Origin: Methylacidimicrobium fagopyrum
GTDB taxonomy: Bacteria; Verrucomicrobiota; Verrucomicrobiia; Limisphaerales; UBA11358
Reading direction: 5' to 3'
Assembly (NCBI GenBank): GCA_026225255.1
Contig: JAMFSJ010000022.1
Location: 50,075 to 114,074, forward strand
Length of the DNA stretch: 64,000 nt
The position numbers and the translations under genes are program-made. Under the pieces are notes generated by a model. The model saw only the letters and a list, made by a program, of their open reading frames with translations, had not been told where the DNA came from and made no database searches. The stretch's first letter is position 1; every line of letters begins with the position of its first letter. Shown here in pieces: positions 17,346-26,945 of this stretch.

Positions 17346-18592
17346 GCGAACACATGGAACCGGAACGCAAAATCGAAAAACTGCTGCGGGCTTACGCGAA
17401 GAAACGCCGCGTCCAAGCTGGCGATCCGCCCGTATTGCATCCGGCCACGCGGCGTTTATTGCAGGGTGAGGTTGCCCGCCGTGCGCTCAAGCCGGACGAC
17501 GAATCGTCGCTCTCACTATGGGAGTTTTTCCACCAGCATTGGGCGTTCCTATTGAGTTTTACGCTAGTTATTTTTTTAGGAGTGGCGATGTTTCTGCCTG
17601 CCTTAAGTTCGGCCAAGAAAAAAGCGTTGGCTGTGTCCGCCCTCAATAATCTCAAGCAGATTGGCTTAGCCGCGCAAATAGTCGCCGAGGGAAACAACGG
17701 CCAATTGCCCGCGTCGTTGAGCATGCTGACGAACCAGCTTGGTTCGGCTAAAATTTTGGTCGACCCGCAAAGCCAGCAGCCGTTCGTCTATTTCGCGGGC
17801 AGTAAAAACCTGAATGGTTTGCCGGACAATGCCGTGCTCGCCTATTCGCCCGCCAATAATAAAGATCGCCGCGCCGTCCTTTTCGCCGACGGAAGTGTGA
17901 CGATGGTCAACGCCGCGCAATTTTCTGAAATGACTAAGCAGCAGCCAGCGCATGCTGCGGGCTTTATGGGTTCGCTTGCCGATGATCTGGCCGTCAACAA
18001 AGCAATAGCCCCGACGTTCGCTTCTGAAGAACGTTTGGCGTCAACCCATAATCTTGGCGTCTTTTATTCCATAACCAATTCAATCTTGGGATCCGCCACG
18101 ACTCACGCTTGGGGTTTGAACGGGGTGACCCTTTTCAAAAATATCGCTGCCATCGCAACGAATGCACCAGTTTTGCTGGCAAATTTTCAAGTGCAACAAA
18201 ATGGCAACGCCATTCGCATCGTGGATGCCGATGGCTCGGTTTACGATGGTGCGTTGCAGTTGGCGCGTGCGGATTTGCTAACCAATGCCATTGTGACAGG
18301 AACGCCGCCGGCCTCGCCGCTGCCCACTGGGCCGAACTATTATTTCCGCGTGACCGGAACCAACCAGACACTGCACCAAAACGTGGTGTTCTCCGGAAAT
18401 CTGCTCGCGCTGGCCGACGCTACCACGAACGCCCCGTCAGCCTTGAACCGCCGCGGTGGTTCTGGCGGCGGTGGTGGTGGCCAATGGCGGTTGACGGTCA
18501 CGAATCAATCGCCCTGGGTCAACTCCCGCATCACCGGCACCGCGACGATGGCTAATACCAATCGCATCGAAATCAACGCTGTGTCGCAGTAA
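17342..18592 (+). CDS. Membrane partner of the ECF sigma factor with pilin-like domain; candidate anti-sigma
   Basis: 416 residues. A charged N-terminal part (1-60, possible sigma-binding segment) precedes one membrane span (about 64-85). Directly after the span come [24 protein letters not shown] and, further on, AVLFADGSV. These match the body of H-X9-DG pseudopilins, but the prepilin cleavage motif (GFTLIE) is absent. The C-terminal half is Asn/Thr-rich and ends with a glycine run and a beta-rich tail. Translation is coupled to the sigma gene. No known anti-sigma (zinc-finger) motif is present, so the role is inferred from position and topology only. Confidence 0.7.
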   Translation: MSEHMEPERKIEKLLRAYAKKRRVQAGDPPVLHPATRRLLQGEVARRALKPDDESSLSLWEFFHQHWAFLLSFTLVIFLGVAMFLPALSSAKKKALAVSALNNLKQIGLAAQIVAEGNNGQLPASLSMLTNQLGSAKILVDPQSQQPFVYFAGSKNLNGLPDNAVLAYSPANNKDRRAVLFADGSVTMVNAAQFSEMTKQQPAHAAGFMGSLADDLAVNKAIAPTFASEERLASTHNLGVFYSITNSILGSATTHAWGLNGVTLFKNIAAIATNAPVLLANFQVQQNGNAIRIVDADGSVYDGALQLARADLLTNAIVTGTPPASPLPTGPNYYFRVTGTNQTLHQNVVFSGNLLALADATTNAPSALNRRGGSGGGGGGQWRLTVTNQSPWVNSRITGTATMANTNRIEINAVSQ

Positions 18593-18824
18593 AGTAGGGA
18601 TTTAAGCTAAAACTTGAACTCCGACCTTGCGCCGACGTTTTTTTCTGCGTCTCGCTGTAGTTTGCCAATAAAACATCCCAACCGAATCGCGAACCACCCA
18701 CCTCCAATCGGCAAAATGGCGCGCGCGAATCAAAGCTGAGGGGTTCGAGGTTGGTTGTAGAGCATGGATGCTTTCTGATTCGTGCGCGGCGGCGGTAAAA
18801 TTCGTTGCCATTGCTAAAAAAGTT

Positions 18825-18856
18825 TTGACAGTTAAATACTTTCTAAGTTTAATTAA
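18825..18856 (+). promoter_or_regulatory. Promoter and possible operator of the arabinose operon
   Basis: A consensus TTGACA (18825-18830), 17-bp spacer and TTTAAT (18848-18853), then 6 bp to the ROK ATG at 18860. The palindrome TTAATTAA (18849-18856) overlaps the -10 box and is a natural operator candidate for the ROK repressor encoded just downstream. No other clear promoter was found in the operon. Confidence 0.55.
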
Positions 18857-18859
18857 GTA

Positions 18860-20035
18860 ATGACCCTCCACCCCGTCCACATGGGCTTGCTCAACAAGCG
18901 TGCCCTCATCCGGCAATTGCAAAAAGCCGGGGTGGCTTCGCGCGCGGGCCTGGCGCGTTCGCTCGGCATGAGCCAGCCGACGGCGGGGAAAATCGTGGAC
19001 GAATTGCTGGCGGATAAAATTCTGGAAGAAGTTGAAACCTCCGTGGCGGCTGATGGCGGCGGGTCGGCGCAGTTGGGTCGGCCCGGCCGGCAATTGCAAT
19101 TAAACCGCTCGCAGCCCAGCTTTTTGGGCATCCAACTCGGTATTCAGGAAACGCAGTTGGTGGAATTACCACTCGGGGCGACGGACGAAAATGTCCGGCA
19201 AATTACCTTTGAAGTCCCTTACATCAGCCAAAAACCGGCGGCGGTCTGGGAACGGGAATTGCGGGCGGCGGCCAAAAAGCTGCGCGCAAAAAAATTCCTC
19301 TGTGTGTTGTTGAGCGTTCCCGGCTTGGTGGATGAAACGGCGAAGCGCATTTTATTTTCACCCAATATTCACTGGACCGAAGGGCTGGATTTGCCGGCGA
19401 TGGTCCGGCGGATTTGGAATGTGCCGGTTTTGCTCGTGCAAGAAGAACGCGTGCTGGCGCTGGGTTATCACGCGAATCATCCGGAACACGAAGATTTTTT
19501 CCTCGTGGATTTTGGCGATGGCGTCGGTGGCGCGGTGATTGTCGGCGGCAAACCGCTGGCGAGTCCGTTGCCGATCAGCGGCGAGCTGGGTCACACGCCG
19601 GTGTTGGGCAACCGCCGGAAATGCGGCTGCGGCGCGGTCGGTTGCGTGGAGACGCTCGTTTCCACGCGCGGCTTGTTGCAAAGTTTTTTTGTGGCGTATC
19701 CCAAAAAGAAAAATGATTGGGTTACGCTCATAAAACATAGTGTCGAAAAAGGCGTTGAACCCTGGCTCGCGCAAGCGTTGGACGCAGCGGCGGTCGCGAT
19801 TGCGGGCGCGTTGAATGTTTTAGGTTTGCGGCGCGTGGTAATCACGGGCGCGTTGATGGAGCTCGCGCCGTCCGTTTTGGAACACTTGGCGGAGGCCGTC
19901 AAAAAAGGCGCGATGTGGGCGCGTTTTGGCGAAGTAGAATGCGTTGGCGCCCCGCGTCATCGCACGGCGGGTTTGGTGGCGGTGGGCATTGACCGGCTGA
20001 TTGCACCGGAAACGAAGCACACAAAGAAATCATAA
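18860..20035 (+). CDS. ROK-family transcriptional repressor (XylR/NagC-like)
   Basis: 391 residues. The N-terminal winged helix-turn-helix is at about 10-65 ([21 protein letters not shown]). The sugar-binding ROK domain follows, with the zinc motif H245 and C255-G-C257-G-A-V-G-C262-V-E264. ROK repressors release DNA upon binding a sugar or sugar phosphate. As the first gene of the arabinose operon, 13 bp before araA, it is likely a local repressor responding to L-arabinose or an oligosaccharide, and autoregulated. The ATG coincides with the predicted transcript start; a second Met at residue 8 is an alternative. Confidence 0.88.
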   Translation: MTLHPVHMGLLNKRALIRQLQKAGVASRAGLARSLGMSQPTAGKIVDELLADKILEEVETSVAADGGGSAQLGRPGRQLQLNRSQPSFLGIQLGIQETQLVELPLGATDENVRQITFEVPYISQKPAAVWERELRAAAKKLRAKKFLCVLLSVPGLVDETAKRILFSPNIHWTEGLDLPAMVRRIWNVPVLLVQEERVLALGYHANHPEHEDFFLVDFGDGVGGAVIVGGKPLASPLPISGELGHTPVLGNRRKCGCGAVGCVETLVSTRGLLQSFFVAYPKKKNDWVTLIKHSVEKGVEPWLAQALDAAAVAIAGALNVLGLRRVVITGALMELAPSVLEHLAEAVKKGAMWARFGEVECVGAPRHRTAGLVAVGIDRLIAPETKHTKKS

Positions 20036-20048
20036 TTTTAAAATAATC

Positions 20049-21563
20049 ATGAATATTAATCTTAAATCCCTTGAAGTCTGGTTTGTCACGGGCAGCCAGC
20101 ATCTTTACGGGCCGGAAACGCTCAAAAAAGTTGCCGAACATTCTCAGGAAATTGCCAAGGGACTTAGTGCCGCGTCGGCGATTCCAGTGAAGGTCGTTTT
20201 TAAGCCGGTGCTCGTCACGCCGGACGCGGTGACGGAACTGTGTCAGGCGGCGAACAACGCGAAGAATTGCATCGGCCTCATCACGTGGTGCCACACCTTT
20301 TCGCCGTCTAAGATGTGGATCAACGGGCTGAAACAATTGCGCAAACCGGTCGCGCATCTGCACACGCAATACAACCGCGATATTCCGTGGGCGACGATTG
20401 ACATGGATTTCATGAACATGAACCAGGCCGCGCATGGCGATCGCGAGCACGGTTTTATCTGGAGCCGTTTGCGTAAGAATCGCAAGGTGGTCGTGGGTTT
20501 TTGGCAGGAACGCGCGGTGCAAGAAAAACTCGGCGCGTGGGCGCGGGCGGCGGCGGCGTGGCATGATTGGCAGACTGCGAAGTTTGCGCGGTTTGGCGAC
20601 AACATGCGCGAAGTGGCCGTGACGGACGGTGACAAAGTTTCGGCGCAAATGAAATTTGGTTTTGCCGTCAACGGCTACGGCGTCGGTGATCTGGTGAAAC
20701 TCGTCAACGCGGTTTCAGACAAGGAAATTGATGCGCTCGTAAAAACTTACGAGGCGACTTACACCCTTTCTGCTGATTTAAAACGCGGCGGCAAACGCCA
20801 CAAATCCATTCGCGAAGCGGCGCGCATCGAACTCGGTCTGCGCACGTTTTTAGTGGCTGGCCATTTCAAAGGCTTCACCACGACGTTTGAAGATCTGCAC
20901 GGCTTGGTGCAATTGCCCGGGCTCGCGCCGCAACGTTTGATGGCGGACGGCTACGGTTTTGCCGGCGAAGGCGATTGGAAAACCGCCGCGCTTGTGCGCG
21001 CGATGAAAATCATGGCGAGCGGCCTCACGGGCGGCACGTCGTTCATGGAAGATTACACGTATCATCTGCATCCGCGCGGTAAAGTCGTGCTCGGTTCACA
21101 CATGCTGGAAATCTGCCCGAGCATCGCGGACGGACAACCGTCGTTGCAGGTGCATCCGCTCGGCATCGGCGGTAAAGCCGATCCGGCGCGTTTGGTTTTT
21201 AACACGCCCGCCGGTCCGGCGTTGAACGCGTCGCTAATGGATTTCGGCAGTCGTTTTCGTTTGCTCGTCAACGAAGTGGATGTCGTCGCGCCGGAAGAAC
21301 CGATGCCGAAACTGCCCGTGGCACAGGCGGTTTGGCGTTGCCGTCCGAATTTCGAGGACGCGTGCGCCGCATGGATTTACGCGGGCGGCGCGCATCACAC
21401 CGGTTTCAGTCAGGCGGTCACGACGGAGATGCTTGAAGATTTCGCGTCCATCGCCGACATCGAACTCGTGGTGATTGATCGCGACACGCGTCTTCGCCAG
21501 TTCAAACAAGAACTATTGTGGAATGAAACCGCTTACGGTTTGAAGAGTGGCTGGGTGGCGTGA
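20049..21563 (+). CDS. araA: L-arabinose isomerase
   Basis: 504 residues, the usual AraA length. It converts L-arabinose to L-ribulose in the cytoplasm with a divalent metal. Signatures include [12 protein letters not shown] at the N-terminus, [23 protein letters not shown] and the [12 protein letters not shown] stretch that holds active-site residues of the family. The start at 20049 ([12 protein letters not shown]) gives the standard N-terminus. It follows the ROK gene by 13 bp. Confidence 0.97.
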   Translation: MNINLKSLEVWFVTGSQHLYGPETLKKVAEHSQEIAKGLSAASAIPVKVVFKPVLVTPDAVTELCQAANNAKNCIGLITWCHTFSPSKMWINGLKQLRKPVAHLHTQYNRDIPWATIDMDFMNMNQAAHGDREHGFIWSRLRKNRKVVVGFWQERAVQEKLGAWARAAAAWHDWQTAKFARFGDNMREVAVTDGDKVSAQMKFGFAVNGYGVGDLVKLVNAVSDKEIDALVKTYEATYTLSADLKRGGKRHKSIREAARIELGLRTFLVAGHFKGFTTTFEDLHGLVQLPGLAPQRLMADGYGFAGEGDWKTAALVRAMKIMASGLTGGTSFMEDYTYHLHPRGKVVLGSHMLEICPSIADGQPSLQVHPLGIGGKADPARLVFNTPAGPALNASLMDFGSRFRLLVNEVDVVAPEEPMPKLPVAQAVWRCRPNFEDACAAWIYAGGAHHTGFSQAVTTEMLEDFASIADIELVVIDRDTRLRQFKQELLWNETAYGLKSGWVA

Positions 21564-21611
21564 TTTATAAAATGTGCGCTCACCAAAATATAGTTAGCAA
21601 TGCCGTCCCTA

Positions 21612-21717
21612 CCGGCCGAGCAATGTTCGGCGCTCCGCCAAAGTGCTGCCGACATTCTGTCGGCAGTTCGGTTACAAACAGCGCGTTCTTCTGCCAACAG
21701 AATGTTGGCAGCACTTT
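21612..21717. repeat. REPIN-like palindromic element after araA
   Basis: Two 27-base arms, 21640-21666 and 21691-21717, form an inverted repeat with two mismatches. Each arm is itself a palindrome (CTGCCGACA ... TGTCGGCAG) with an AAAGTG head. A single extra unit precedes it at 21612-21636: read on the minus strand it has a GGAG head and a GCCGA ... TCGGC stem. It fills most of the 197-bp araA-GH51 gap and shares its sequence with the element at 30739-30818. Confidence 0.8.
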
Positions 21718-21760
21718 GTTTTGGTCCACGCCTTTGTCCGTTTCTGAATAAATCCATTTT

Positions 21761-24157
21761 ATGAAAAATCAGACTGTGAAAAATCTTTTGGTCGCTGCGG
21801 CTTTGATGTCAGCGATTTCGGTGAACGCGCAGAACGCAAAAATTTCCGTCGCCGGGGATCAACCCGGCCACGTAATTTCGCCGACGTTGTGGGGCATCTT
21901 TTTTGAGGACATTAATCTTTCGGCGGACGGCGGCTTATATCCTGAACTTGTGCGCAATCGTTCGTTTGAAGATGCGGACAAGCCGGAATATTGGAAATTT
22001 ACGAGTCAGGGAAATGGCAACAGCACAGCGGTGATCAACGACAGTCATACGCTGAACACTTTTAATCTCCACAATCTGCGCATCAATGCGAATGGTGCGT
22101 TCACATTGGAGAATGAGGGTTATTGGGGCATGAACATTGTCCAAGGCGATAGTTATCAATTCAAACTTGCCGCGCGCGCAGAGAATAATTTTAACAGTCC
22201 GCTCACGGTGAGAATTGTCAGTTCGACTGGTGCGGTGCTGGCGAGCGGTGAGATTTTCGGACTGAACGATAACTGGCGTTATCACTCGCTTAAATTGACG
22301 GCGACTGGCAGTGATCCGAAAGCGTCGTTGCAAATTTCTTCGTCCGGCAAAGGCAGTTTGTTTCTCGACATGGTTTCGTTGCTGCCAGAAAAAACGTGGA
22401 AAGGTCACGGCCTGCGCACGGATTTGGCGGAATCGTTGGACGCGTTGCATCCGGCATTTTTGCGCTTTCCCGGCGGCAATTGGGTGGAAGGCGATGACCT
22501 CGCGCACATGTATCATTGGAAGCTGACGATCGGTGATCTTGATTCGCGCACGCCGTTGTGGAATACGTGGGGCTATAACACCACGCACGGACTGGGTTTT
22601 CACGAATATCTGCAACTCTGCGAAGACCTCGGCGCGGAGCCGTTATTCGACATCAGCGTCGGCATGTCGCTGCATGACAGCGTGCCAATGGGGCAGATGG
22701 GGCAGTGGATTCAGGATGCGCTCGACGCGATTGAATATGCGAACGGTCCGACGAATTCCGTCTGGGGCGGTTTGCGCGCGCAGGCCGGTCATCCCGCGCC
22801 ATTCAATTTGAAGTTCATGGAGATTGGCAACGAAAACGGCGGCCCGGATTATGTGCAACGCTGGCCGTTGCTCGTGAATGCGATCCGCGCGAAATATCCG
22901 GAGATGCAATTGATCATGACGACCGATCTGCGCGGGCGGCCGTATCCGAAAAATCCGAAGCCGGACATCATTGACGAACATTATTATGAATCGCCGGAAT
23001 CGTTCATGCGCCGCGCGAATCAATACGACAGTTACGATCGCAACGGACCGAAGATTTTCATCGGCGAATATGCGGTGACGGAAAAATGCGGCCTGGGCAA
23101 TTTGCGCGCCGCTATCGGCGAAGCGGCGTTCATGACGGGCATGGAACGTAACTCCGACGTTGTGAAACTGGCCAGTTACGCGCCGTTGTTCGTGAACATG
23201 AATCATCGCGCGTGGAATCCCGACCTCATCAATTTCGACAGTTCGCGCTGGTATGGTTTGCCGGGATATTATGTGCAACAGATGTTCAGCCAGAATCGCG
23301 GCGACGTGACATTGCCGGTGTCGGTGGATTCGCCGAAAGCGGAAGCGCCCGTGAGCAAAGGCCTGATCGGCGTCGGCACCTGGAATACGGCGTCGGAATA
23401 TAAAGACATCCAGGTCACCGCGCCGGATGGCAAGGTTTTGTTCACCGCCGACTTCGCGCAAAATTCTGACGCGTGGAAAAAACTAGGCGATGGTAATTGG
23501 TCGGTGAAAGATGGCGCGTTGCAGCAAGGTGCGGAAAAGCCTTTTGTGCGCGCGCTGGCGGGTGAGGCTTCGTGGACGAATTACACGCTCACTTTGAAGG
23601 CGCGCAAGCTCAGCGGCCAGGAGGGTTTCCTGATTTTATTCCACATTGTCAACGATGACGACCGCACATGGTGGAATCTCGGCGGTTGGGGCAACACGCA
23701 GGACGCGATCCAAAACGGTCCGACGATTGACAGTAAGCCGGCGCAGATCGAAACCGGACGCTGGTATGACGTCAAAGTTGTGGTCAGCGGCAAGCGCGTG
23801 AAATGTTATCTCGATGGTAAACTTATGCACGACGTGAATTACGAAAGCGACGCGCAAGTAAACGCGCTTTATGCCTGCGCCGCGCATGACGACCAGACTG
23901 GCGACGTGATTGTGAAAGTCGTCAATGCCAGCGCCAAACCCTTGGAAACACAGCTTGATTTATCCGGTGCTAAAAATCTGGCCGGCCACGGCAGTGCGAT
24001 TGTATTGACGTCGGAAAATCCGACGGACGAAAACACTCTGGACGAACCGACGAAAGTTTCGCCGAAAACAGATGCCGTGGATTTTAGCGGAACGACATTG
24101 ACGCGCACGTTCCCCGGAAATTCTTTCACGGTGCTGCGCTTAAAGACCACCAAATAA
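21761..24157 (+). CDS. Secreted GH51 alpha-L-arabinofuranosidase with inserted jelly-roll domain
   Basis: 798 residues with a signal peptide (cleavage near VNA-QN). The order is: N-terminal strand region (HVISPTLWGIFFEDIN), CBM4/9-like insert (about 75-210), TIM barrel with acid/base E358 (IGNEN) and nucleophile E436 (FIGEYAV), then a C-terminal beta sandwich. This sandwich is split by a roughly 180-residue domain (about 545-720) resembling the LamG/DUF1080 jelly roll (WWNLGGWGN, CYLDGKLMHDV) before it resumes at VIVKVVNASAK. The enzyme removes alpha-L-arabinofuranosyl groups from arabinan or arabinogalactan. Confidence 0.93.
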   Translation: MKNQTVKNLLVAAALMSAISVNAQNAKISVAGDQPGHVISPTLWGIFFEDINLSADGGLYPELVRNRSFEDADKPEYWKFTSQGNGNSTAVINDSHTLNTFNLHNLRINANGAFTLENEGYWGMNIVQGDSYQFKLAARAENNFNSPLTVRIVSSTGAVLASGEIFGLNDNWRYHSLKLTATGSDPKASLQISSSGKGSLFLDMVSLLPEKTWKGHGLRTDLAESLDALHPAFLRFPGGNWVEGDDLAHMYHWKLTIGDLDSRTPLWNTWGYNTTHGLGFHEYLQLCEDLGAEPLFDISVGMSLHDSVPMGQMGQWIQDALDAIEYANGPTNSVWGGLRAQAGHPAPFNLKFMEIGNENGGPDYVQRWPLLVNAIRAKYPEMQLIMTTDLRGRPYPKNPKPDIIDEHYYESPESFMRRANQYDSYDRNGPKIFIGEYAVTEKCGLGNLRAAIGEAAFMTGMERNSDVVKLASYAPLFVNMNHRAWNPDLINFDSSRWYGLPGYYVQQMFSQNRGDVTLPVSVDSPKAEAPVSKGLIGVGTWNTASEYKDIQVTAPDGKVLFTADFAQNSDAWKKLGDGNWSVKDGALQQGAEKPFVRALAGEASWTNYTLTLKARKLSGQEGFLILFHIVNDDDRTWWNLGGWGNTQDAIQNGPTIDSKPAQIETGRWYDVKVVVSGKRVKCYLDGKLMHDVNYESDAQVNALYACAAHDDQTGDVIVKVVNASAKPLETQLDLSGAKNLAGHGSAIVLTSENPTDENTLDEPTKVSPKTDAVDFSGTTLTRTFPGNSFTVLRLKTTK

Positions 24158-24163
24158 GAAAAC

Positions 24164-26935
24164 ATGCGCCCGACTATTTTGATGACGTTGGCAAAAGTAG
24201 TAGGACAGGCTTCCCGCCTGTCCAGTTGGCGCTTGTTTTTTAAGAGGCTGGACAGGCTGGAAGCCTGTCCCACTACTTTGTTTGGCTCAACGTTTGTCGC
24301 TTTCAGTTTGCTGGTGATGGAAGCAAATGCGCAACAATCCAACGCGCCAGTCAATCTGGCATCCGTGGCGGTGGCGAGAAGTTCGTATGTTTCGGGCGAC
24401 ACTTCGCTGGCGGCATTGAGCAACGGAAATTCACCGCGCAATTCGCGCGATAATCATCGCGGTTCGTTTGGCAACTGGCCGCGCACGGGCACGCAATGGG
24501 TAGAATATGATTGGTCGCAACCGATCAGCACAAAGCAGATTGAAGTGTATTGGTGGGACGATCATCAAGGTGTGCGCCTGCCGAAAGCGTCACGCTTGGA
24601 ATTTTGGGATGGCGAAAAATTTTGTGTAGTCACAAACGCTAACGGCTTGGGCATAGCAGGCGACCGCTTCAACGTAACGACCTTTGATGAAATCATGACG
24701 ACGAAGCTGCGTTTGGAAATCGACGGAACAGAAAATTTTTCTACGGGTATTTTAGGTTGGCGCGTTTTGGGTTCAGGCAAGTCGCCGGAATTTCCACCCA
24801 AAGTGCGGGCGGGTGTTGATCGCGATGTGATGCTGAATGGCAAAACATATTTGTCCGGTTCGGTGAAATTTCTAAAGTCGGATGCTTCGGCAAAAGCTTT
24901 GTGGAGCAAACACTCCGGCCCGGGCGAAGTCAGTTTTGCCGATGCGACCGCGCCGGTCACGACCGCAACATTTTCACAGCCGGGCGATTACGTTCTGCAA
25001 TTGACGGCGGGTGAAGGCAAACTGAATTCGTCTTCGTCGTTGCAGGTGAAAGTCACCACGCCGCCGCCCGCGCAACGGCTCGACGTGGTTTATACGAAGC
25101 GTTACCAGATCAATAATCCGTTGTGGAACGCGAAGGCGAAGGCGTTGATCGTGAATTGGATTCCGCACTGCATTGACGAGATCAACAGCACGAATATCCC
25201 GAAGGATCAAGGCGATGGCGGTATAGATAATTTTATCGAGGCGGCGAAGGCGTTGCGCGGTGAGCCGCACGCACTGCAAAAAGGCTTTGTGTTCGCGAAC
25301 GCTTGGGTGCATCAAACGGTCGAGTCCATGAGCATCGCGTTGATGGTGGATCCGCAGGGCGATCCGGAAATCATCACCGCGCAAAAAAAAATGAAAGCGA
25401 CGCTGGCGGATTGGATTCCAAAAATTCTCGCGGCGCAGGAACCTGATGGCTATTTGCAAACGGCATATACTTTGGCCGACCGGAAGGTCTGGCCGACGCG
25501 CTGGAATCCGGCGCAACGCGGCAATCACGAAGGTTATGTCGGTGGTTATTTTATCGAGTCGGCGATCAATTATTACACGCTCACCGGCGGCACGGATAAG
25601 CGACTTTACGACGCGGCGAAAAAACTGGCTGATTGTTGGGTGGCGAACATCGGTCCCGGCAAAAAGGAATGGTATGACGGGCACGAAGAAATGGAACAGG
25701 CACTCGTGCGGTTCGGTCGCTTCGTGAATGACGTCGAGGGCGGCGGTCATGGTGATAATTATATCGCGCTCGCAAAATTTTTGCTCGATTGCCGTCGCAA
25801 CGGTTCGCCTTACGATCAGAGTCAGTCGCCCGTGCAGCAGCAATATGAAGCCGTCGGTCACGCGGTGCGCGCGGCGTATCTTTTTTCCGGCATGGCGGAT
25901 GTCGCGGCGGAAACGCACGACGTGGATTATCAAAGCGCGGTGATGGCGCTTTGGGATAATCTGATCAACAAAAAATATTACATCACCGGCGGCATCGGCA
26001 GCGGCGACACGTCGGAAGGATTTGGTGGCAACTACTCGCTGCGCAACGAGGCGTATTGCGAATCGTGTTCGAGCTGCGGCCTGGTTTTCTTCCAATACAA
26101 GATGAACCTCGCGTATCACGACGCGAAATATGCCGATCTTTACGAGGAAACGATTTACAACGCGCTGCTGGGTTCGACGGATGTGGACGGTAAAAATTTC
26201 TTCTACGACAATCCGCTTGCTGAAGATAAATCGCGTTACAAATGGCATGTCTGTCCGTGTTGCGTCGGCAATATTCCGCGCACGTTGTTGATGATTCCCA
26301 CGTGGACTTACGTCAAGAGCGACGACGGCATCTATGTAAATTTGTTCATCGGCAGCACGGTGAATATCGAACGCGTCGCCGGCACGGACGTGCAGATGAT
26401 TCAGAAAACGGATTATCCGTGGAGCGGCGAGGTCTCGATCACGGTGAACCCAAAACACGCGGGAAAATTTACGGTGTTTGTGCGCGTGCCGAATCGCACC
26501 ACCAGCGAACTTTATACTTCAACGCCACCGGTCAGCGGACTGAAATCGCTCGCGGTCAATGGCCAGAAAATTTCGCCAAAGATTGAAAATGGTTATGCCG
26601 TCATCACGCGCGAATGGCAGGCGGGCGATAAAATTGATTTATCGCTGCCGATGGAAATCCAAGTCGTGAAAGCGGACGTGCATATTGCAGCGGATCGCGG
26701 TCATATCGCGCTGCGTTACGGGCCTTTGATTTACAACGTGGAAAATACCGATCAACCGGACTTCAAACTGACGCCGGATATGAACTCGTTGAAAACGGAA
26801 TGGCGCGGCGATTTGCTGGGCGGCCTGATGACCATCACCGGCAAGTGGTCCAACGGCACGCGGCTGTTGGCGATTCCCAACTACGCCCGCGAAAATCGTG
26901 GCGCAACGCAATCGCTGGTTTGGCTGAAAGAGTGA
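24164..26935 (+). CDS. Secreted GH127 (DUF1680) beta-L-arabinofuranosidase
   Basis: 923 residues. The catalytic (alpha/alpha)6 domain spans about 305-760. The zinc/cysteine site expected of the family is visible: E633-S-C635 and C699-C700 in CPCCVGN, with C699 the likely nucleophile; E618 (SEGFG) matches the general acid position. A galactose-binding-like domain (about 65-205) precedes it, with a short Ig-like region between, and beta sandwiches follow. Residues about 12-38 (VVGQASRLSSW ... LEACPTT) are encoded by a palindromic repeat inserted ahead of the hydrophobic signal core (about 42-56). The family releases beta-L-arabinofuranose from hydroxyproline-linked or other oligoarabinosides. 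Confidence 0.92.
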   Translation: MRPTILMTLAKVVGQASRLSSWRLFFKRLDRLEACPTTLFGSTFVAFSLLVMEANAQQSNAPVNLASVAVARSSYVSGDTSLAALSNGNSPRNSRDNHRGSFGNWPRTGTQWVEYDWSQPISTKQIEVYWWDDHQGVRLPKASRLEFWDGEKFCVVTNANGLGIAGDRFNVTTFDEIMTTKLRLEIDGTENFSTGILGWRVLGSGKSPEFPPKVRAGVDRDVMLNGKTYLSGSVKFLKSDASAKALWSKHSGPGEVSFADATAPVTTATFSQPGDYVLQLTAGEGKLNSSSSLQVKVTTPPPAQRLDVVYTKRYQINNPLWNAKAKALIVNWIPHCIDEINSTNIPKDQGDGGIDNFIEAAKALRGEPHALQKGFVFANAWVHQTVESMSIALMVDPQGDPEIITAQKKMKATLADWIPKILAAQEPDGYLQTAYTLADRKVWPTRWNPAQRGNHEGYVGGYFIESAINYYTLTGGTDKRLYDAAKKLADCWVANIGPGKKEWYDGHEEMEQALVRFGRFVNDVEGGGHGDNYIALAKFLLDCRRNGSPYDQSQSPVQQQYEAVGHAVRAAYLFSGMADVAAETHDVDYQSAVMALWDNLINKKYYITGGIGSGDTSEGFGGNYSLRNEAYCESCSSCGLVFFQYKMNLAYHDAKYADLYEETIYNALLGSTDVDGKNFFYDNPLAEDKSRYKWHVCPCCVGNIPRTLLMIPTWTYVKSDDGIYVNLFIGSTVNIERVAGTDVQMIQKTDYPWSGEVSITVNPKHAGKFTVFVRVPNRTTSELYTSTPPVSGLKSLAVNGQKISPKIENGYAVITREWQAGDKIDLSLPMEIQVVKADVHIAADRGHIALRYGPLIYNVENTDQPDFKLTPDMNSLKTEWRGDLLGGLMTITGKWSNGTRLLAIPNYARENRGATQSLVWLKE
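24194..24279. repeat. REPIN-like element inside the GH127 signal-peptide coding region
   Basis: An AAAGTAGTAGGACAGGC ... GCCTGTCC arm at 24194-24222 is repeated inverted as GGACAGGC ... GCCTGTCCCACTACTTT at 24250-24279. Each arm is a GTAG-type head plus an imperfect palindrome, the layout of REP sequences paired as a REPIN. It is read through in frame. Confidence 0.8.
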
Positions 26936-26945
26936 TGACGCAATT

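Noticed and set aside
24974..26458. Long open frame (494 codons) on the minus strand opposite GH127
   Set aside because: GH127 on the plus strand has complete family motifs. The antisense frame is Arg/His-rich, typical of a codon-bias shadow in GC-rich DNA.
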